Source of the DNA: an uncultured Dehalococcoidia bacterium
GTDB lineage: Bacteria > Chloroflexota > Dehalococcoidia > Tepidiformales > Tepidiformaceae
Length of the DNA stretch: 64,000 nt
Direction of reading: 5' to 3'
NCBI GenBank assembly: GCA_938015525.1
Contig: CALLPC010000005.1
Location: 1-64,000 of the forward strand
Part shown: positions 39,791 through 49,870 of the stretch, piece after piece
How positions within the stretch are numbered: position 1 is the stretch's first letter
Layout of the letters: every line of letters begins with the position of its first letter
Notes under the pieces: model-generated
What the model was told of the DNA's origin: nothing
The model's database searches: none
The model's input: only the letters and a program-made list of their open reading frames with translations
Position numbers and translations under genes: made by a program

Positions 39791-41092
39791 GTGTGTGTGC
39801 CGTTGGAACCAGCCGCCAGCGCGAGCAGCGAACCCCGCCACCTCGCCCGTGCGTGGCGCGCCGTCCTTGGCTGCCTCGAGGTCCAGCTCAATCCCCACAC
39901 CTTCGCCACCTGGCTCAAGGGCGCCGTCCCGGGCACCTTCGATGGCCGCACCCTCGTCATCGAAACACCCAACGACATCGCCCGCGACTGGCTCGATACC
40001 AGGCTCCGGCCCGTCATCGAGCGCGCCGTTGCGCAGGTGTTCGGCGAAGTCGAGGTCCTCTTCCGGGGCCCGGGTATCCCGCCGGCCGCTGCCGCCCCCG
40101 GCCGCATCCTCGGCACCGTCGACCCGTCCCTCTCCTTCGACGAATACCAGCCTTCGGAGGGGAACCTCCTCGCCTTCCACGCCATGCGCGACCTCGCCGA
40201 TGCCGTCCCCGGCGCCCTCTCGCCGGTCGTCATCTACGGTCCCCCCGGCCTCGGCAAGACCCACCTCCTCCACGCCGCCGCCGGGGCCGCCAGCCGCGCT
40301 GGCCGCGCCGTCGCCTGCCTCGATGCCGGCACGTTCACCTCCCGCTTCGTCGGCGAAGTCCGCAGCGGCAACGGCGGCGAGTTCCACGAGGCCCTCTCCG
40401 GCCTCGACCTTCTCGTCCTCGATGACCTCCAGCAGCTCGCCGGCCGCCGTGCCACCCAGGAAGCGTTCGCCGCCGCCCTCGATGCCGTCATGCACCGCGG
40501 CGGCTACGTGGCCGTCGCCTCCGAGCAGCACCCCTTCGACCTCGACCTCCTCGACCGGCTCACGTCCCGCCTCGTCCAGGGCATCGTCACCCGCGTCGAG
40601 CCGTTCGACGACGCTGCCCGCCGCGCGTTCATCGAGCGCGTCGCCCGCCGCCACCGCATCGCCCTCCCTGGCTGGGCGGTCGACCGTCTCGCCGCCTGCC
40701 GCGCCCCGTCCGTCCGGCTCCTCCTCGGTGCCGTCAACCAGGCCATCGCCCTGCAGCGCATGGGTCGCCTCACCCTCGACCGCCTCGATGCCGGGGTCGC
40801 CCGCATCGCCATCGCGGAGTTCTCCGGCACCGAACCCACGGCCGACCTCCTCGACCGCATCGCCCGCTACTTCGAGGTCGAAGCTGCCGAGATTGCCGGC
40901 CGCTCCCGGCAGCCCCGCATCGGTGAGGCGAGGGCCGTCGCCGCCGCCCTCCTCCAGGAACAGGGCATGAGCCTCGCGCAGGTCGGCGCCCTCCTCGGCG
41001 GCCGCGACAAGAGCACCGTCAGCGCGCTCGCCCGCAAGGGCCTCGCCCTCCTCGATGCCCACCCCGCACTCCGCCGCCCCAGGTCCGCCTGA
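39791..41092 (+). CDS. divergent DnaA-family replication initiator-like ATPase
   Basis: Domain I W-x-L...TFATWL, domain III LSFDEYQPSEGNLLAFHA / YGPPGLGKTHLLHAAAG / LDLLVLDDLQQLAG, domain IV RSRQPRIGEARAVAAALL...GGRDKSTV; SD ggaggaagga. Confidence 0.85.
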   Translation: MCVPLEPAASASSEPRHLARAWRAVLGCLEVQLNPHTFATWLKGAVPGTFDGRTLVIETPNDIARDWLDTRLRPVIERAVAQVFGEVEVLFRGPGIPPAAAAPGRILGTVDPSLSFDEYQPSEGNLLAFHAMRDLADAVPGALSPVVIYGPPGLGKTHLLHAAAGAASRAGRAVACLDAGTFTSRFVGEVRSGNGGEFHEALSGLDLLVLDDLQQLAGRRATQEAFAAALDAVMHRGGYVAVASEQHPFDLDLLDRLTSRLVQGIVTRVEPFDDAARRAFIERVARRHRIALPGWAVDRLAACRAPSVRLLLGAVNQAIALQRMGRLTLDRLDAGVARIAIAEFSGTEPTADLLDRIARYFEVEAAEIAGRSRQPRIGEARAVAAALLQEQGMSLAQVGALLGGRDKSTVSALARKGLALLDAHPALRRPRSA

Positions 41093-41132
41093 ACGGTGAT
41101 CACCCCCGCCCCGGCCAGCGTAGGATCCCGGC

Positions 41133-41693
41133 GTGAACGCCATCGCCGACGACCTTTCCGCCGTCCGCGCCCTCGCTCGCGGCGACGAAGCCGCCCTCGG
41201 CGCCCTCTACGACCGCTACGCCCGCCCCTGTTACGCCTTCGCCATCCGCATGCTCGGCTCGGAAGCGGACGCCGAAGAAGTCCTCCAGGAGACCTTCCTG
41301 CGCGCCTGGCGGAACGCCGCCGCCTACGACCCGTCCCGCGCCAGCCTCTCGAGCTGGCTCCTCGCCATCACCCGCAACCTGTGCATCGACGAGCTCCGCC
41401 GCCGGCGCCGGAACCTCCCCGCCGCGCCGCTCGACCCCACCGCACCGCTGCCAGCCAGCGAACGTACCGATACGGCCGCCGAGCAGGCGCTCGATGCCGA
41501 ACGCGTGCGCGCCGCCCTCGCCAGCCTGCCCGGAGAGCAGCGCTCCGCCATCGAGCTGGTCTACTACCATGGGCTCACCAGCAGCGAAGTCGGCCGGCTC
41601 CTCGGGGTGCCCCCGGCCACCGTCCGGAGCCGCCTCCGCCTCGGGCTCCTGAAACTCGCCGGCATCCTCCGCCCGGGAGAACCCCACCCATGA
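41133..41693 (+). CDS. ECF-type RNA polymerase sigma factor
   Basis: DRYARPCYAFAIRMLGSEADAEEVLQETFLRAWRNA; GLTSSEVGRLLGVPPATVRSRLRLGLLKL. Confidence 0.95.
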   Translation: MNAIADDLSAVRALARGDEAALGALYDRYARPCYAFAIRMLGSEADAEEVLQETFLRAWRNAAAYDPSRASLSSWLLAITRNLCIDELRRRRRNLPAAPLDPTAPLPASERTDTAAEQALDAERVRAALASLPGEQRSAIELVYYHGLTSSEVGRLLGVPPATVRSRLRLGLLKLAGILRPGEPHP

Positions 41694-42415
41694 CGCAGCC
41701 CCCCGGCCACCCCATCGATCACCTCCCCGAGCTCGCCCTCGGCGTTCTCCCCGCGGCTGAAGCCGGCCCCGTCCGGGCGCACCTCGACGCATGCAGCGCC
41801 TGCCGTGAAGAGTTCGACGAGCTCGCCCGCGTCGCGGCCCTCCTGCCGCTCGCTGCCGAGGCGCCCGCTCCCGCCCCGGCGACGCGAGAAGCGCTCCTGC
41901 GCCGCGCCCGCGCCGAGCGGCCCCGCCCGGGCTCCCGGGCCGCTCCCCCGCGCTGGGCCCTCGAGCTCGCGGCTGGCCTGCTTCTCCTCGCCGCAGGCGG
42001 CCTCGTCGGCTGGCTCGCCGCCCCGCCCGGCCGCGGCGGCGATGAAACCCTGGCGGCCCGGGAAGCCCTCCTCGCCGCCGCAGCCCGCGGCGAGACCCTC
42101 CGCGCAGAGGCCTCCAGCGCCGCAGGCATCCGCGCCAGCGTCCTCCTCGCCCCGTCTGCCGGCCTCGCCGCGGCCGTCCTCGAGGGCCTCCCGCCGCCGC
42201 CCCCCGGCCGGGCCTACCAGGGCTGGCTGCTCGAAGGCCGGGCTGCCCGGCCCGCCGGCCTCCTCCCCGGCGACGGCGCCCTCTTCCTCGCCCCCGGTGC
42301 GGACCTCCGGCGCTTCACCGCCTTCGCCGTCACCCTCGAGGCCGCCGGCGGCGCCGCCGCACCGACCGGCGACCCCCTCATCGTCGTCCCGTTCGCCCTC
42401 GCCGCCAGCCGCTGA
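41690..42415 (+). CDS. RskA-like anti-sigma factor
   Basis: HLDACSAC (HxxxCxxC) zinc-binding anti-sigma motif, single TM, C-terminal AYQGWLLEG domain; 4-nt overlap with the sigma gene. Confidence 0.9.
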   Translation: MTQPPGHPIDHLPELALGVLPAAEAGPVRAHLDACSACREEFDELARVAALLPLAAEAPAPAPATREALLRRARAERPRPGSRAAPPRWALELAAGLLLLAAGGLVGWLAAPPGRGGDETLAAREALLAAAARGETLRAEASSAAGIRASVLLAPSAGLAAAVLEGLPPPPPGRAYQGWLLEGRAARPAGLLPGDGALFLAPGADLRRFTAFAVTLEAAGGAAAPTGDPLIVVPFALAASR

Positions 42416-42423
42416 GCGCCCGC

Positions 42424-43107
42424 TCAGAACTCCAGCACGACCCGCCGGAACCGCTCCACGAACCGGCCGTCCGGCGTCCGCCAGCGCGCCTGGGCGAACG
42501 CTGCCAGCTCCTCCCCCCGCCCGAACTGCGAGGCATGCGCCGAGAGCACCCAGACCTTCCGTTGGAGCTGCTCCCCAATCTCCACCTCCACGTTCGGCGT
42601 GTTCGTATTCCAGAGCAACAGCTCCCGCACCCGCCACGGCTCCAGCCCCTCGGCCACCTGCTCGGGGAAGTTCAGGTGGTCCCGCGCTGCGGGGTACACC
42701 GCATCCAGCGCCGCAGCTCCCGTCGCCCGGTGGTCCGCGTGGTTGATGAACCGGTCCCGGATGATGAAGTCCGTCGGGTCGTGCGTCAGCACCATCTCCG
42801 GGCGCGTCTCCCGGATCACCCGCACGAGCGCGCCGACCAGCTCCCGGGTATACGCCAGCTCACCATCTTCGAAACCCAGCATCCGCGGCGGCTCCGTCCC
42901 CAGCCTCCGGCAGGCCTCCGCCTGCTCCTCCCGCCGCAGGGCGACCAGCCGCTCCCGCGGCATCGCGCGGTCGGCCGTGCCCTTCGCCCCGTTCGTCGTC
43001 ACCGCCCAGTGCACCGTCCAGCCGGCCTCCACCAGCTGGAGAACGTAGCCGCCACAGCCGAGCTCCCCGTCGTCCGGGTGAGCCGCGATGACCAGCGCGA
43101 CCGGCAT
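42424..43107 (-). CDS. PIG-L family deacetylase
   Basis: VIAAHPDDGELGCGG, NHADHRATGAAALDAVYPAARD. Confidence 0.93.
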   Translation of the reverse strand: MPVALVIAAHPDDGELGCGGYVLQLVEAGWTVHWAVTTNGAKGTADRAMPRERLVALRREEQAEACRRLGTEPPRMLGFEDGELAYTRELVGALVRVIRETRPEMVLTHDPTDFIIRDRFINHADHRATGAAALDAVYPAARDHLNFPEQVAEGLEPWRVRELLLWNTNTPNVEVEIGEQLQRKVWVLSAHASQFGRGEELAAFAQARWRTPDGRFVERFRRVVLEF

Positions 43108-43225
43108 ACCGCGCCCCCTGCCCTGCACTCCCCCGATCGTCGCAGCCGCAGGCCCCTCGTGCGAGTGAGCCGGCCCGTTCCGAACACGTTTGACGATAAC
43201 CCCGCGGATTTGTTACGGTTCCCGC

Positions 43226-43237
43226 GAACATCCGTTC
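43226..43237. promoter_or_regulatory. LexA (Cheo-type) SOS box GAAC-ATCC-GTTC
   Basis: GAACN4GTTC 12 bp before the lexA ATG. Confidence 0.65.
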
Positions 43238-43248
43238 GGAAGCCGCCG

Positions 43249-43887
43249 ATGACCCCACTCTCCCCCCGCCAGCAGCAGATCCTCGACTTCCTCCGTTCCT
43301 TCATCGAGGAGCACGACTACCCGCCCTCCATCCGCGACATCCAGGAGGGCTGCGGCATCTCCAGCACCTCCGTCGTCGACTACAACCTGCGCAAACTCGA
43401 GGAAAAAGGCTTCATCCGCCGCGACCGGGAGATCTCCCGCGGCATCGAGCTCCTCGGCGCCCGCGGCCGGCGCACCCGCATCGTCGAAGTCCCCCTCCTC
43501 GGCACCATCGCCGCCGGCCAGCCCATCCCCGTCCCCTCGTCCGACCGCTGGGCCTCCGAGGCGGAGGATTACGTGCCCGTCACCGAAGAGATGGTGCGCG
43601 GCCGTTCCAACGTCTTCGCCCTCAAAGTCCGCGGCAAATCCATGATCGACGACCTGATCGACGACGGCGACATCGTCTTCCTCGAACCGGTCCGCCACGC
43701 CGACGACGGCGACCGCGTCGCGGTCTGGCTCAAGGACCGCGGGGAGGTCACCCTCAAGCGGATCTACCGCGAGAACGGCCGCATCCGCCTCCAGCCCGCG
43801 AACAGCGCCATGGAGCCCATCTACACCACCGCGGACAACGTCGAAATCCAGGGCCGTTTCATCTCCTCCATCCGCCCCAGCGAGTAG
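43249..43887 (+). CDS. lexA: LexA repressor
   Basis: LSPRQQQILDFL...YPPSIRDIQEGCGISSTSVVDYNLRKLEEKGFIRR; VPLLGTIAAGQP cleavage region; VRGKSMIDDLIDDGDIV. Confidence 0.95.
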   Translation: MTPLSPRQQQILDFLRSFIEEHDYPPSIRDIQEGCGISSTSVVDYNLRKLEEKGFIRRDREISRGIELLGARGRRTRIVEVPLLGTIAAGQPIPVPSSDRWASEAEDYVPVTEEMVRGRSNVFALKVRGKSMIDDLIDDGDIVFLEPVRHADDGDRVAVWLKDRGEVTLKRIYRENGRIRLQPANSAMEPIYTTADNVEIQGRFISSIRPSE

Positions 43888-43939
43888 ACTCTCTCCATCA
43901 CCCCGTGCCGGGGGAACCCTCGGCCGCCGGCAGGACGCG

Positions 43940-44929
43940 ATGCCCCAGGCCCTCCTCGAGGTGCGCGACCTCTCCGTCGAGTACCGCGCCCGCGATGCCA
44001 CCGTCTACGCCGTCACCGGCGTCTCCTTCCACCTCGAACCCGGCGAGGTCCTCGCCATCGTCGGCGAATCCGGCTCCGGCAAGACGACCGTCGGCATGGC
44101 CATCCCGCGCCTCCTCCCCGGCGAGGCCGCCGTCACCGCCGGCGCCGTCACCCTGCGCGGCACCGACCTCCTCGCCCTCAGCGATGCCGAGCTGCGCAGC
44201 TACCGCGGCCGCCGCGTCGCCGTCATCTTCCAGGACCCGGTCGCCGGCCTCAACCCGGTCATCGATATCGGCAGCCAGGTTGCCGAAATCCTCACCAGCC
44301 ACCTCCAGGTTGGCCGGAAAGAAGCCCGCCGCCGGGCCGTCGACCTCCTCTATCACGTCGGCCTCCCCGAGCCCGAGCGCGTCGCCCGCTCGTACCCGTT
44401 CCAGCTCTCCGGCGGCATGTGCCAGCGGGTCATGATCGGCATCGCCACCGCCCTCGACCCCGAACTGGTCATCGCCGACGAGCCGACGAGCGCCCTCGAC
44501 GTCACCATCCAGGCCCAGATCCTCCACCAGCTCCAGCGGCTCCGGCAGGACCGCGGCACGGCCATCCTCCTCATCACCCACGATTTTGGCGTCGTCGCCC
44601 AGGTCGCCGACCGCGTCGCCGTCATGTACGCGGGCCGCATCGTCGAAGAGGGCCCCGTTCGCGAGATGCTGAAACAGCCGCTGCACCCGTACAGCCACGC
44701 GCTCCTCGCCGCCCTGCCCCGCATCGACGGCCGCCGGGCCCACCTCCACCAGATCCCGGGCCAGCCGCCGGAGCTCACCAGCCCCGCCGAGCGCTGCCCC
44801 TTCCTCCCGCGCTGTCCGAAAGCCCTCAGCCGCTGCCGGCAGGAGCCCCCGCCCCCGCTCGACCAGCCCGGCGGCGCCACCCACCGCGTCGCCTGCTACA
44901 ACCCCGTCTGGCAGGGGCTCGCCGACTAA
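43940..44929 (+). CDS. dipeptide/oligopeptide ABC transporter ATP-binding protein (OppD/DppD-like)
   Basis: [37 protein letters not shown]-terminal CPFLPRCP oligo_HPY region. Confidence 0.93.
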   Translation: MPQALLEVRDLSVEYRARDATVYAVTGVSFHLEPGEVLAIVGESGSGKTTVGMAIPRLLPGEAAVTAGAVTLRGTDLLALSDAELRSYRGRRVAVIFQDPVAGLNPVIDIGSQVAEILTSHLQVGRKEARRRAVDLLYHVGLPEPERVARSYPFQLSGGMCQRVMIGIATALDPELVIADEPTSALDVTIQAQILHQLQRLRQDRGTAILLITHDFGVVAQVADRVAVMYAGRIVEEGPVREMLKQPLHPYSHALLAALPRIDGRRAHLHQIPGQPPELTSPAERCPFLPRCPKALSRCRQEPPPPLDQPGGATHRVACYNPVWQGLAD

Positions 44930-46047
44930 CGCCGGCCGCCCCGGTTCGCCGCCAGCGGCCCCCGCACCGGTGCCAGCGCGGCCAGCCGGGCGAACGCCGC
45001 CTCCAGCGCCGTGTCCTCATCCATCTCGTTGCTCTTGTGTGCCCGGTCCGCCTCGACGAGGATGGCGAACGCCTCCCGGACCGCCCCCGTCCCGTGCCGC
45101 CGCGCCCGCTCCACGGCTGCCTGTTTCAGGTTCGCGAACCGGGCCACGTTGCCGAGCTGCTTATCGATGTCCGCCTCCGGCGCGCCCTCCTCCAGCAGCG
45201 CTGCCAGCGCCCCCAGCGAGCGATACCGCTCGACCACGGCGCCGAGGATGCCCTGGCCTGATTCCCCCAGCGCCAGCCGCCGCCGCAGCAGCTCCAGCGC
45301 CCGCCCGAGGTCCCCGTCCATCAGCGCATCGACCATCCGGAAATGGTCGGGCTCCCGCTCCCCGGCGCACACCCGCATCGCATCGAGCACCGTCACCTCC
45401 CGCCCCATCGCCCAGAGCGCCAGCTTCTCCAGCTCATTGGCGATGAGCAGCGTGTTTCCCCCGAGCGTACCCGCGAGATAGGCCACCGGGTCCGTCTCCG
45501 CCGGCGGCTCCTCCCCCGGCAGCAGCTCCTCCCGCCGCGGCGCACCCGCGCGGAACCGGATCCCCCGCAGCGCCGCCTCCTCCCGGATGTACCGCTGCCG
45601 GTCCTGCAGCTTCGTCAGTGCCGGGTAGTGCTCCACCTGGGCCCCCGGCACCTTCTTCAGCAGCTGCACCAGCGGGTTCGCATCGGTTACCTGCCGCATC
45701 TGCTGCTCGGCGAGAAACGGCCGCCCAAGGAAGACGATGAGCGACGTGGGCGGCACCCGTTCCAGCAGGCCCGGCAGCTCGGCCCACGCACCCGGCGCGC
45801 GGGCACCCCGCGCCCCGCCGCGCGGTTCGTACCGCGCCAGCAGATGCTCCACGATCACCAGCCGCAGCGGCGCGAGAAACGGCGGCGCCATCGCGGGAGC
45901 CACCACGTCCGCAGGCTTCAGGTCCCGCCCCTCCAGCTCCGCCAGGTTGTGGACGAGCATCCCCGTACCGCCGTCGGCCTGCTCCTTCAGCTCCCGCAGC
46001 CGCCGCCGGATCGCCGCCTCGTCGCCGCCGTAAAGCAGCAGCATCAC
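44926..46047 (-). CDS. holA: DNA polymerase III subunit delta
   Basis: MMLLLYGGDEAAIRRRLREL; AGTLGGNTLLIANELEKLALWA. Confidence 0.9.
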   Translation of the reverse strand: MMLLLYGGDEAAIRRRLRELKEQADGGTGMLVHNLAELEGRDLKPADVVAPAMAPPFLAPLRLVIVEHLLARYEPRGGARGARAPGAWAELPGLLERVPPTSLIVFLGRPFLAEQQMRQVTDANPLVQLLKKVPGAQVEHYPALTKLQDRQRYIREEAALRGIRFRAGAPRREELLPGEEPPAETDPVAYLAGTLGGNTLLIANELEKLALWAMGREVTVLDAMRVCAGEREPDHFRMVDALMDGDLGRALELLRRRLALGESGQGILGAVVERYRSLGALAALLEEGAPEADIDKQLGNVARFANLKQAAVERARRHGTGAVREAFAILVEADRAHKSNEMDEDTALEAAFARLAALAPVRGPLAANRGGRR

Positions 46048-46081
46048 GCGCCGAAGCCTCCCTCAGCCGCCGGTCGTCCGC

Positions 46082-47665
46082 TCACCCCTCGGTCGTCAGC
46101 GCGTATTCCAGCGCGTCAGCCAGCGCCAGCCAGCTCGCCTCGATGATGTCCGTCGAGGAGCCCACCGTCGTCCAGTGGCGCGTCCCGTCCGTGCTCTCGA
46201 TCAGCACCCGGACACGCGCTCCCGTCGCCGACTGGCTGTCGAGGATGCGCACCTTGTAGTCGACGAGCTTCACCTGCTCCAGCTGCGGGAAGAGCGGATT
46301 CAGCGCCTTCCGCACGGCACCATCGAGGGCGTTCACCGGCCCGTTCCCCTCGTGCGCGGTGTGGATCGTCTCGCCGTTGATGTTCAGCTTGACCATCGCT
46401 TCCGCCAGCATCTCGTTCGCCCCGTCGCCCTTCCGCACCCGGCGCCGCTCCACGATGACGAAATCCTCCAGCTCGAAGGGCGGCCGGTAGCCCGGGAGGC
46501 TCCGCCGCACCAGCATCTCGAAACTCGCCTCCGCGCCCTCGTACTGATACCCCTGCGCCTCTCGCTCCTTCACCAGCTCCAGCAGCCGCTTGATTTCGTC
46601 CTGGGAGAGGAAATCGAGGCCCGCCTCCTTCAGCTTCATCACGAGATTCCGCTGCCCCGAGAGCTCCGAGACGAGCACCCGCGACCGGTTCCCCACCAGC
46701 GCCGGGTCGATATGCTGGTACGCCTTCTCGTCCTTGATGATGCCCGCCACATGGTAGCCCGCCTTGTGCGCGAACGCCGAGGCCCCCACGTACGGCGTCT
46801 GCGGGTTCAGCGCCATATTCGCCAGCTCGGCCACGTAGTTCGCTACCTCCGTCAGCCGCGCCAGCTGGTCGTCATCCAGCACGTCGATGCCGTACTTCAG
46901 CTTCAGGTTCGCCGCGACCGTCAGGATGTCCGCATTCCCGCACCGTTCGCCGTAGCCGTTCACGCAGCCCTGCACCTGCCACACCCCCGCCTCGACCGCG
47001 TGGAGCGAATTCGCCACCGCGAGGCCGGCATCGTTGTGGAGGTGGATGCCGAGGCGCACGTCCTTCACCCGCTGCTGCACCGCTTCCAGCGCCCGCAGCA
47101 TCGACCGCGTCGTCATCCCGCCATTCGTATCGCACAGGACGAGCGCGTCCGCCCCCGCCCGCGCCGCCGTCACGAGGCACTGCAGCGAGTAATCCGGGTC
47201 GCCGTAAAAGCCGTCGAAGAAGTGCTCGGCGTCGAAGAACACCGTCTTCCCGAGCTGCTTGAAGTAGCGGACCGTGTCCGCGATCATCGCCAGGTTCTCT
47301 TCCGGCGTCGTCTCCAGGATTTCCGTCACCTGGTAGAGGCTCGCCTTCCCCACGAGCGTCACGCCCGGCGTATCGGCTGCCACCATGCTCTGGATGTTGG
47401 CATCCGCCTCACAGGTCGTGTTCGGCTTCCGCGTGCCGCCGAAGGCGCTCACCTTCGCATGCCGGAGCTTCACCTCCCGCAGGCGGCGAAAGTACTCCGC
47501 ATCCTTCGGGTTCGAACCCGGGAAGCCCCCTTCAATCCACGCGAAGCCGAGCTCGTCCAGCTTCTTCGTAATCCGGAGCTTGTCCTCCACCGAAAGCGAT
47601 ATCCCCTCCATCTGCGAACCGTCGCGGAGGGTCGTGTCGTACAGCTGCACCTGGTCCGTAGGCAT
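46082..47665 (-). CDS. cimA: (R)-citramalate synthase
   Basis: LYDTTLRDGSQMEGISLSVEDKLRITKKLDELGFAWIEGGFPGSNPKD; C-terminal LeuA dimer-type domain. Confidence 0.93.
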   Translation of the reverse strand: MPTDQVQLYDTTLRDGSQMEGISLSVEDKLRITKKLDELGFAWIEGGFPGSNPKDAEYFRRLREVKLRHAKVSAFGGTRKPNTTCEADANIQSMVAADTPGVTLVGKASLYQVTEILETTPEENLAMIADTVRYFKQLGKTVFFDAEHFFDGFYGDPDYSLQCLVTAARAGADALVLCDTNGGMTTRSMLRALEAVQQRVKDVRLGIHLHNDAGLAVANSLHAVEAGVWQVQGCVNGYGERCGNADILTVAANLKLKYGIDVLDDDQLARLTEVANYVAELANMALNPQTPYVGASAFAHKAGYHVAGIIKDEKAYQHIDPALVGNRSRVLVSELSGQRNLVMKLKEAGLDFLSQDEIKRLLELVKEREAQGYQYEGAEASFEMLVRRSLPGYRPPFELEDFVIVERRRVRKGDGANEMLAEAMVKLNINGETIHTAHEGNGPVNALDGAVRKALNPLFPQLEQVKLVDYKVRILDSQSATGARVRVLIESTDGTRHWTTVGSSTDIIEASWLALADALEYALTTEG

Positions 47666-47844
47666 AGGAATCCCTTTCTCCAACGCGTGGGGCGAATGCC
47701 GGGCGAGATGAACCGGGGTTGGAAAGGGCGTTAAATCGCACCCCCGCGCGATGAACGCGGGGTCATTCTCACCTGGGGCCAGTCGGCCGGTCTCACATCC
47801 CCCATGCTACCACGCAGCCCGCCGCCCTCGGCAAACGTTTGCAG

Positions 47845-48198
47845 CTAGGCAACGAATGCATTGACGGCCCGCTCCAGCTCATCCAGGTCGAACGGCTTCG
47901 GGAGGACCGTCGCCACCCGCCGCGCCCGCGGGTCGTCCGGGTCCAGCACCCCATCCCCGGTCATCAGCACGACAGGCGGCCCCGGTTCGTTCGCCGCCTC
48001 GATCGCCGCCACGACCCGCATCCCGTCGCCGTCGGTGAGGTGGAGGTCCAGCAGCACGAGGTCGAACCGCTCCCGTTCGAGGAGGCTGACGGCCTCCGTG
48101 ACCGACGGGCACCACGTCACTTCGTGCCCGTTGTTCACCAGCACCTGCCGGATGAGGCGCGAAATCGTCCGCTCGTCTTCGGCGAGCAGGATCTTCAT
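47845..48198 (-). CDS. single-domain response regulator
   Basis: ILLAEDERTISRLIRQVL, DLVLLDLHLTDGDGM, VLPKPFDLDEL; no output domain. Confidence 0.92.
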   Translation of the reverse strand: MKILLAEDERTISRLIRQVLVNNGHEVTWCPSVTEAVSLLERERFDLVLLDLHLTDGDGMRVVAAIEAANEPGPPVVLMTGDGVLDPDDPRARRVATVLPKPFDLDELERAVNAFVA

Positions 48199-48899
48199 CG
48201 AGGGTTGCCACCTCCGCCGCCACCGGTTTCGCCGAGCGGAAGCACTACGGCCACGCGGGCGAAACGTTCGCGACGTTCGCAGTGTACGGAGCCCCCCATC
48301 GCCACGACAAGCTGGCGGGCGCGAAAATAGGAGAAACCCGCATCGGCCGTCATCGGGAGGGCCGCGCCCCTGCTGCGCCCGCTCACCAGTTCCAGCACGG
48401 CGGCGCCGGGCTCCAGCCGCCCCGCAAGCCGCACGGCGCCGCTCCCCTCGCCGACCCGGTTGACCGCCCGGGCCAGCCCCGCAATCGCTCCCGCCAGCCG
48501 GGCCGGGTCCCACGGCCCCGCCACGCCGGGCACCGGTTCGCCCTCGAGCAGGGGCGACCCCCCGAGCAGCTCCGCGGCCGCTGCCACCGCCGACTGCAGG
48601 TCGCACGGCCCGGGCGCCAGCGTCAGCTTCCCGCGCTCCAGCCGCGACATCTCCTGCAGGTCATCGGCCAGGGATTGCAGGTCATCGACCGACGCGAGCA
48701 GCATCTCGCTCAGTTCGCGGTCCAGCCGGAGCGCCCCGTCGTCATCGGCGCCCCGTTTCGCGAGCTCGATGACCATCCGGATCGACGTGAGCGGCGTGCG
48801 GATCTCGTGCGCGAAGGCGCCCATCGCCTCCCGCCGCAGGGTCTCCGCATCCGGCTCGGCAGGCCACGTTTCGCTCATCGGTTCACCGGGCGCGGTCAT
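48195..48899 (-). CDS. HisKA-domain protein with degenerate ATPase domain
   Basis: [25 protein letters not shown]-box; N, G1 and G2 boxes absent; 4-nt overlaps with lipA and the RR. Confidence 0.85.
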   Translation of the reverse strand: MTAPGEPMSETWPAEPDAETLRREAMGAFAHEIRTPLTSIRMVIELAKRGADDDGALRLDRELSEMLLASVDDLQSLADDLQEMSRLERGKLTLAPGPCDLQSAVAAAAELLGGSPLLEGEPVPGVAGPWDPARLAGAIAGLARAVNRVGEGSGAVRLAGRLEPGAAVLELVSGRSRGAALPMTADAGFSYFRARQLVVAMGGSVHCERRERFARVAVVLPLGETGGGGGGNPR

Positions 48900-49822
48900 C
48901 CGTCCGCCGGGGCCGCCCCCCGGACGGTGACGCCCATGATAGCCGCTCCGGGGGCGTCGCTGCGCGCAGCGACCGCCTGCTCCTCGGCGTGGTACGAACT
49001 GCGCACCAGCGGGCCCGCCTCCACGTGCCGGAACCCCATCGCCAGCGCTGCCCCGCGCAGCTCCTCGAACTCCCCCGGGGCGTAGTACCGCGTGACCGGC
49101 AGGTGCGCCGGCGTCGGCTGCAGGTATTGCCCGACGGTCAGGATGTCCACCCCGGCCGCCGCAAGGTCCTCGAAGACCGCGAGCAGCTCCTCCGCCGTCT
49201 CCCCGAGCCCCACCATCAGCCCGCTCTTCGTCAGCGCGCCGGGGTCCAGCTCCTTCGCCCGCCGGAGCACCCCGAGCGACCGCTCGTACACCGCCTGCGG
49301 CCGCACCTGCCGGTAGAGCCGGGGCACCGTCTCCGTGTTATGGTTCAGGATTTCCGGCCGGGCGGCCATCACCGTCGCCAGCGCCGCCTCGTTGCCCTTG
49401 AAGTCCGGGATGAGCACCTCGAACGTCGTCCCCGGCGAGAGCCGCCGCCCCCACCGGATCGTCTCCGCGAACATCCGCGCCCCGCCGTCCGGCAGCTCGT
49501 CCCGGTTCACGCTCGTGATGACCGCGTGGCGCAGCCCCATCCGCTGGATGGCGAGCGCCACCCGCCGCGGCTCGTCCGTATCCAGCGTCCCCGGCCGGCC
49601 CGTCTTCACCGCGCAAAACCCGCACGACCGCGTGCAGGTGTCCCCGAGGATCATGAATGTGGCCGTCCCCCGTCCCCAGCACTCCCCAATGTTCGGGCAG
49701 CGCGCCTCCTCACAGACCGTATGGAGCTCGCTCTCCCGCATCAGCTCCATCAGTTCGCCGAACCGCGGTGAGGCCGGGAACCGCACTTTCAGCCACGCGG
49801 GTCGCGGACCTGCACTGCTCAT
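48896..49822 (-). CDS. lipA: lipoyl synthase
   Basis: [54 protein letters not shown]. Confidence 0.97.
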   Translation of the reverse strand: MSSAGPRPAWLKVRFPASPRFGELMELMRESELHTVCEEARCPNIGECWGRGTATFMILGDTCTRSCGFCAVKTGRPGTLDTDEPRRVALAIQRMGLRHAVITSVNRDELPDGGARMFAETIRWGRRLSPGTTFEVLIPDFKGNEAALATVMAARPEILNHNTETVPRLYRQVRPQAVYERSLGVLRRAKELDPGALTKSGLMVGLGETAEELLAVFEDLAAAGVDILTVGQYLQPTPAHLPVTRYYAPGEFEELRGAALAMGFRHVEAGPLVRSSYHAEEQAVAARSDAPGAAIMGVTVRGAAPADG

Positions 49823-49870
49823 CCCCCTGAGCGTAGCACGCCGCCGCAAGCCCGGGCGGCAGGCGCGCGC

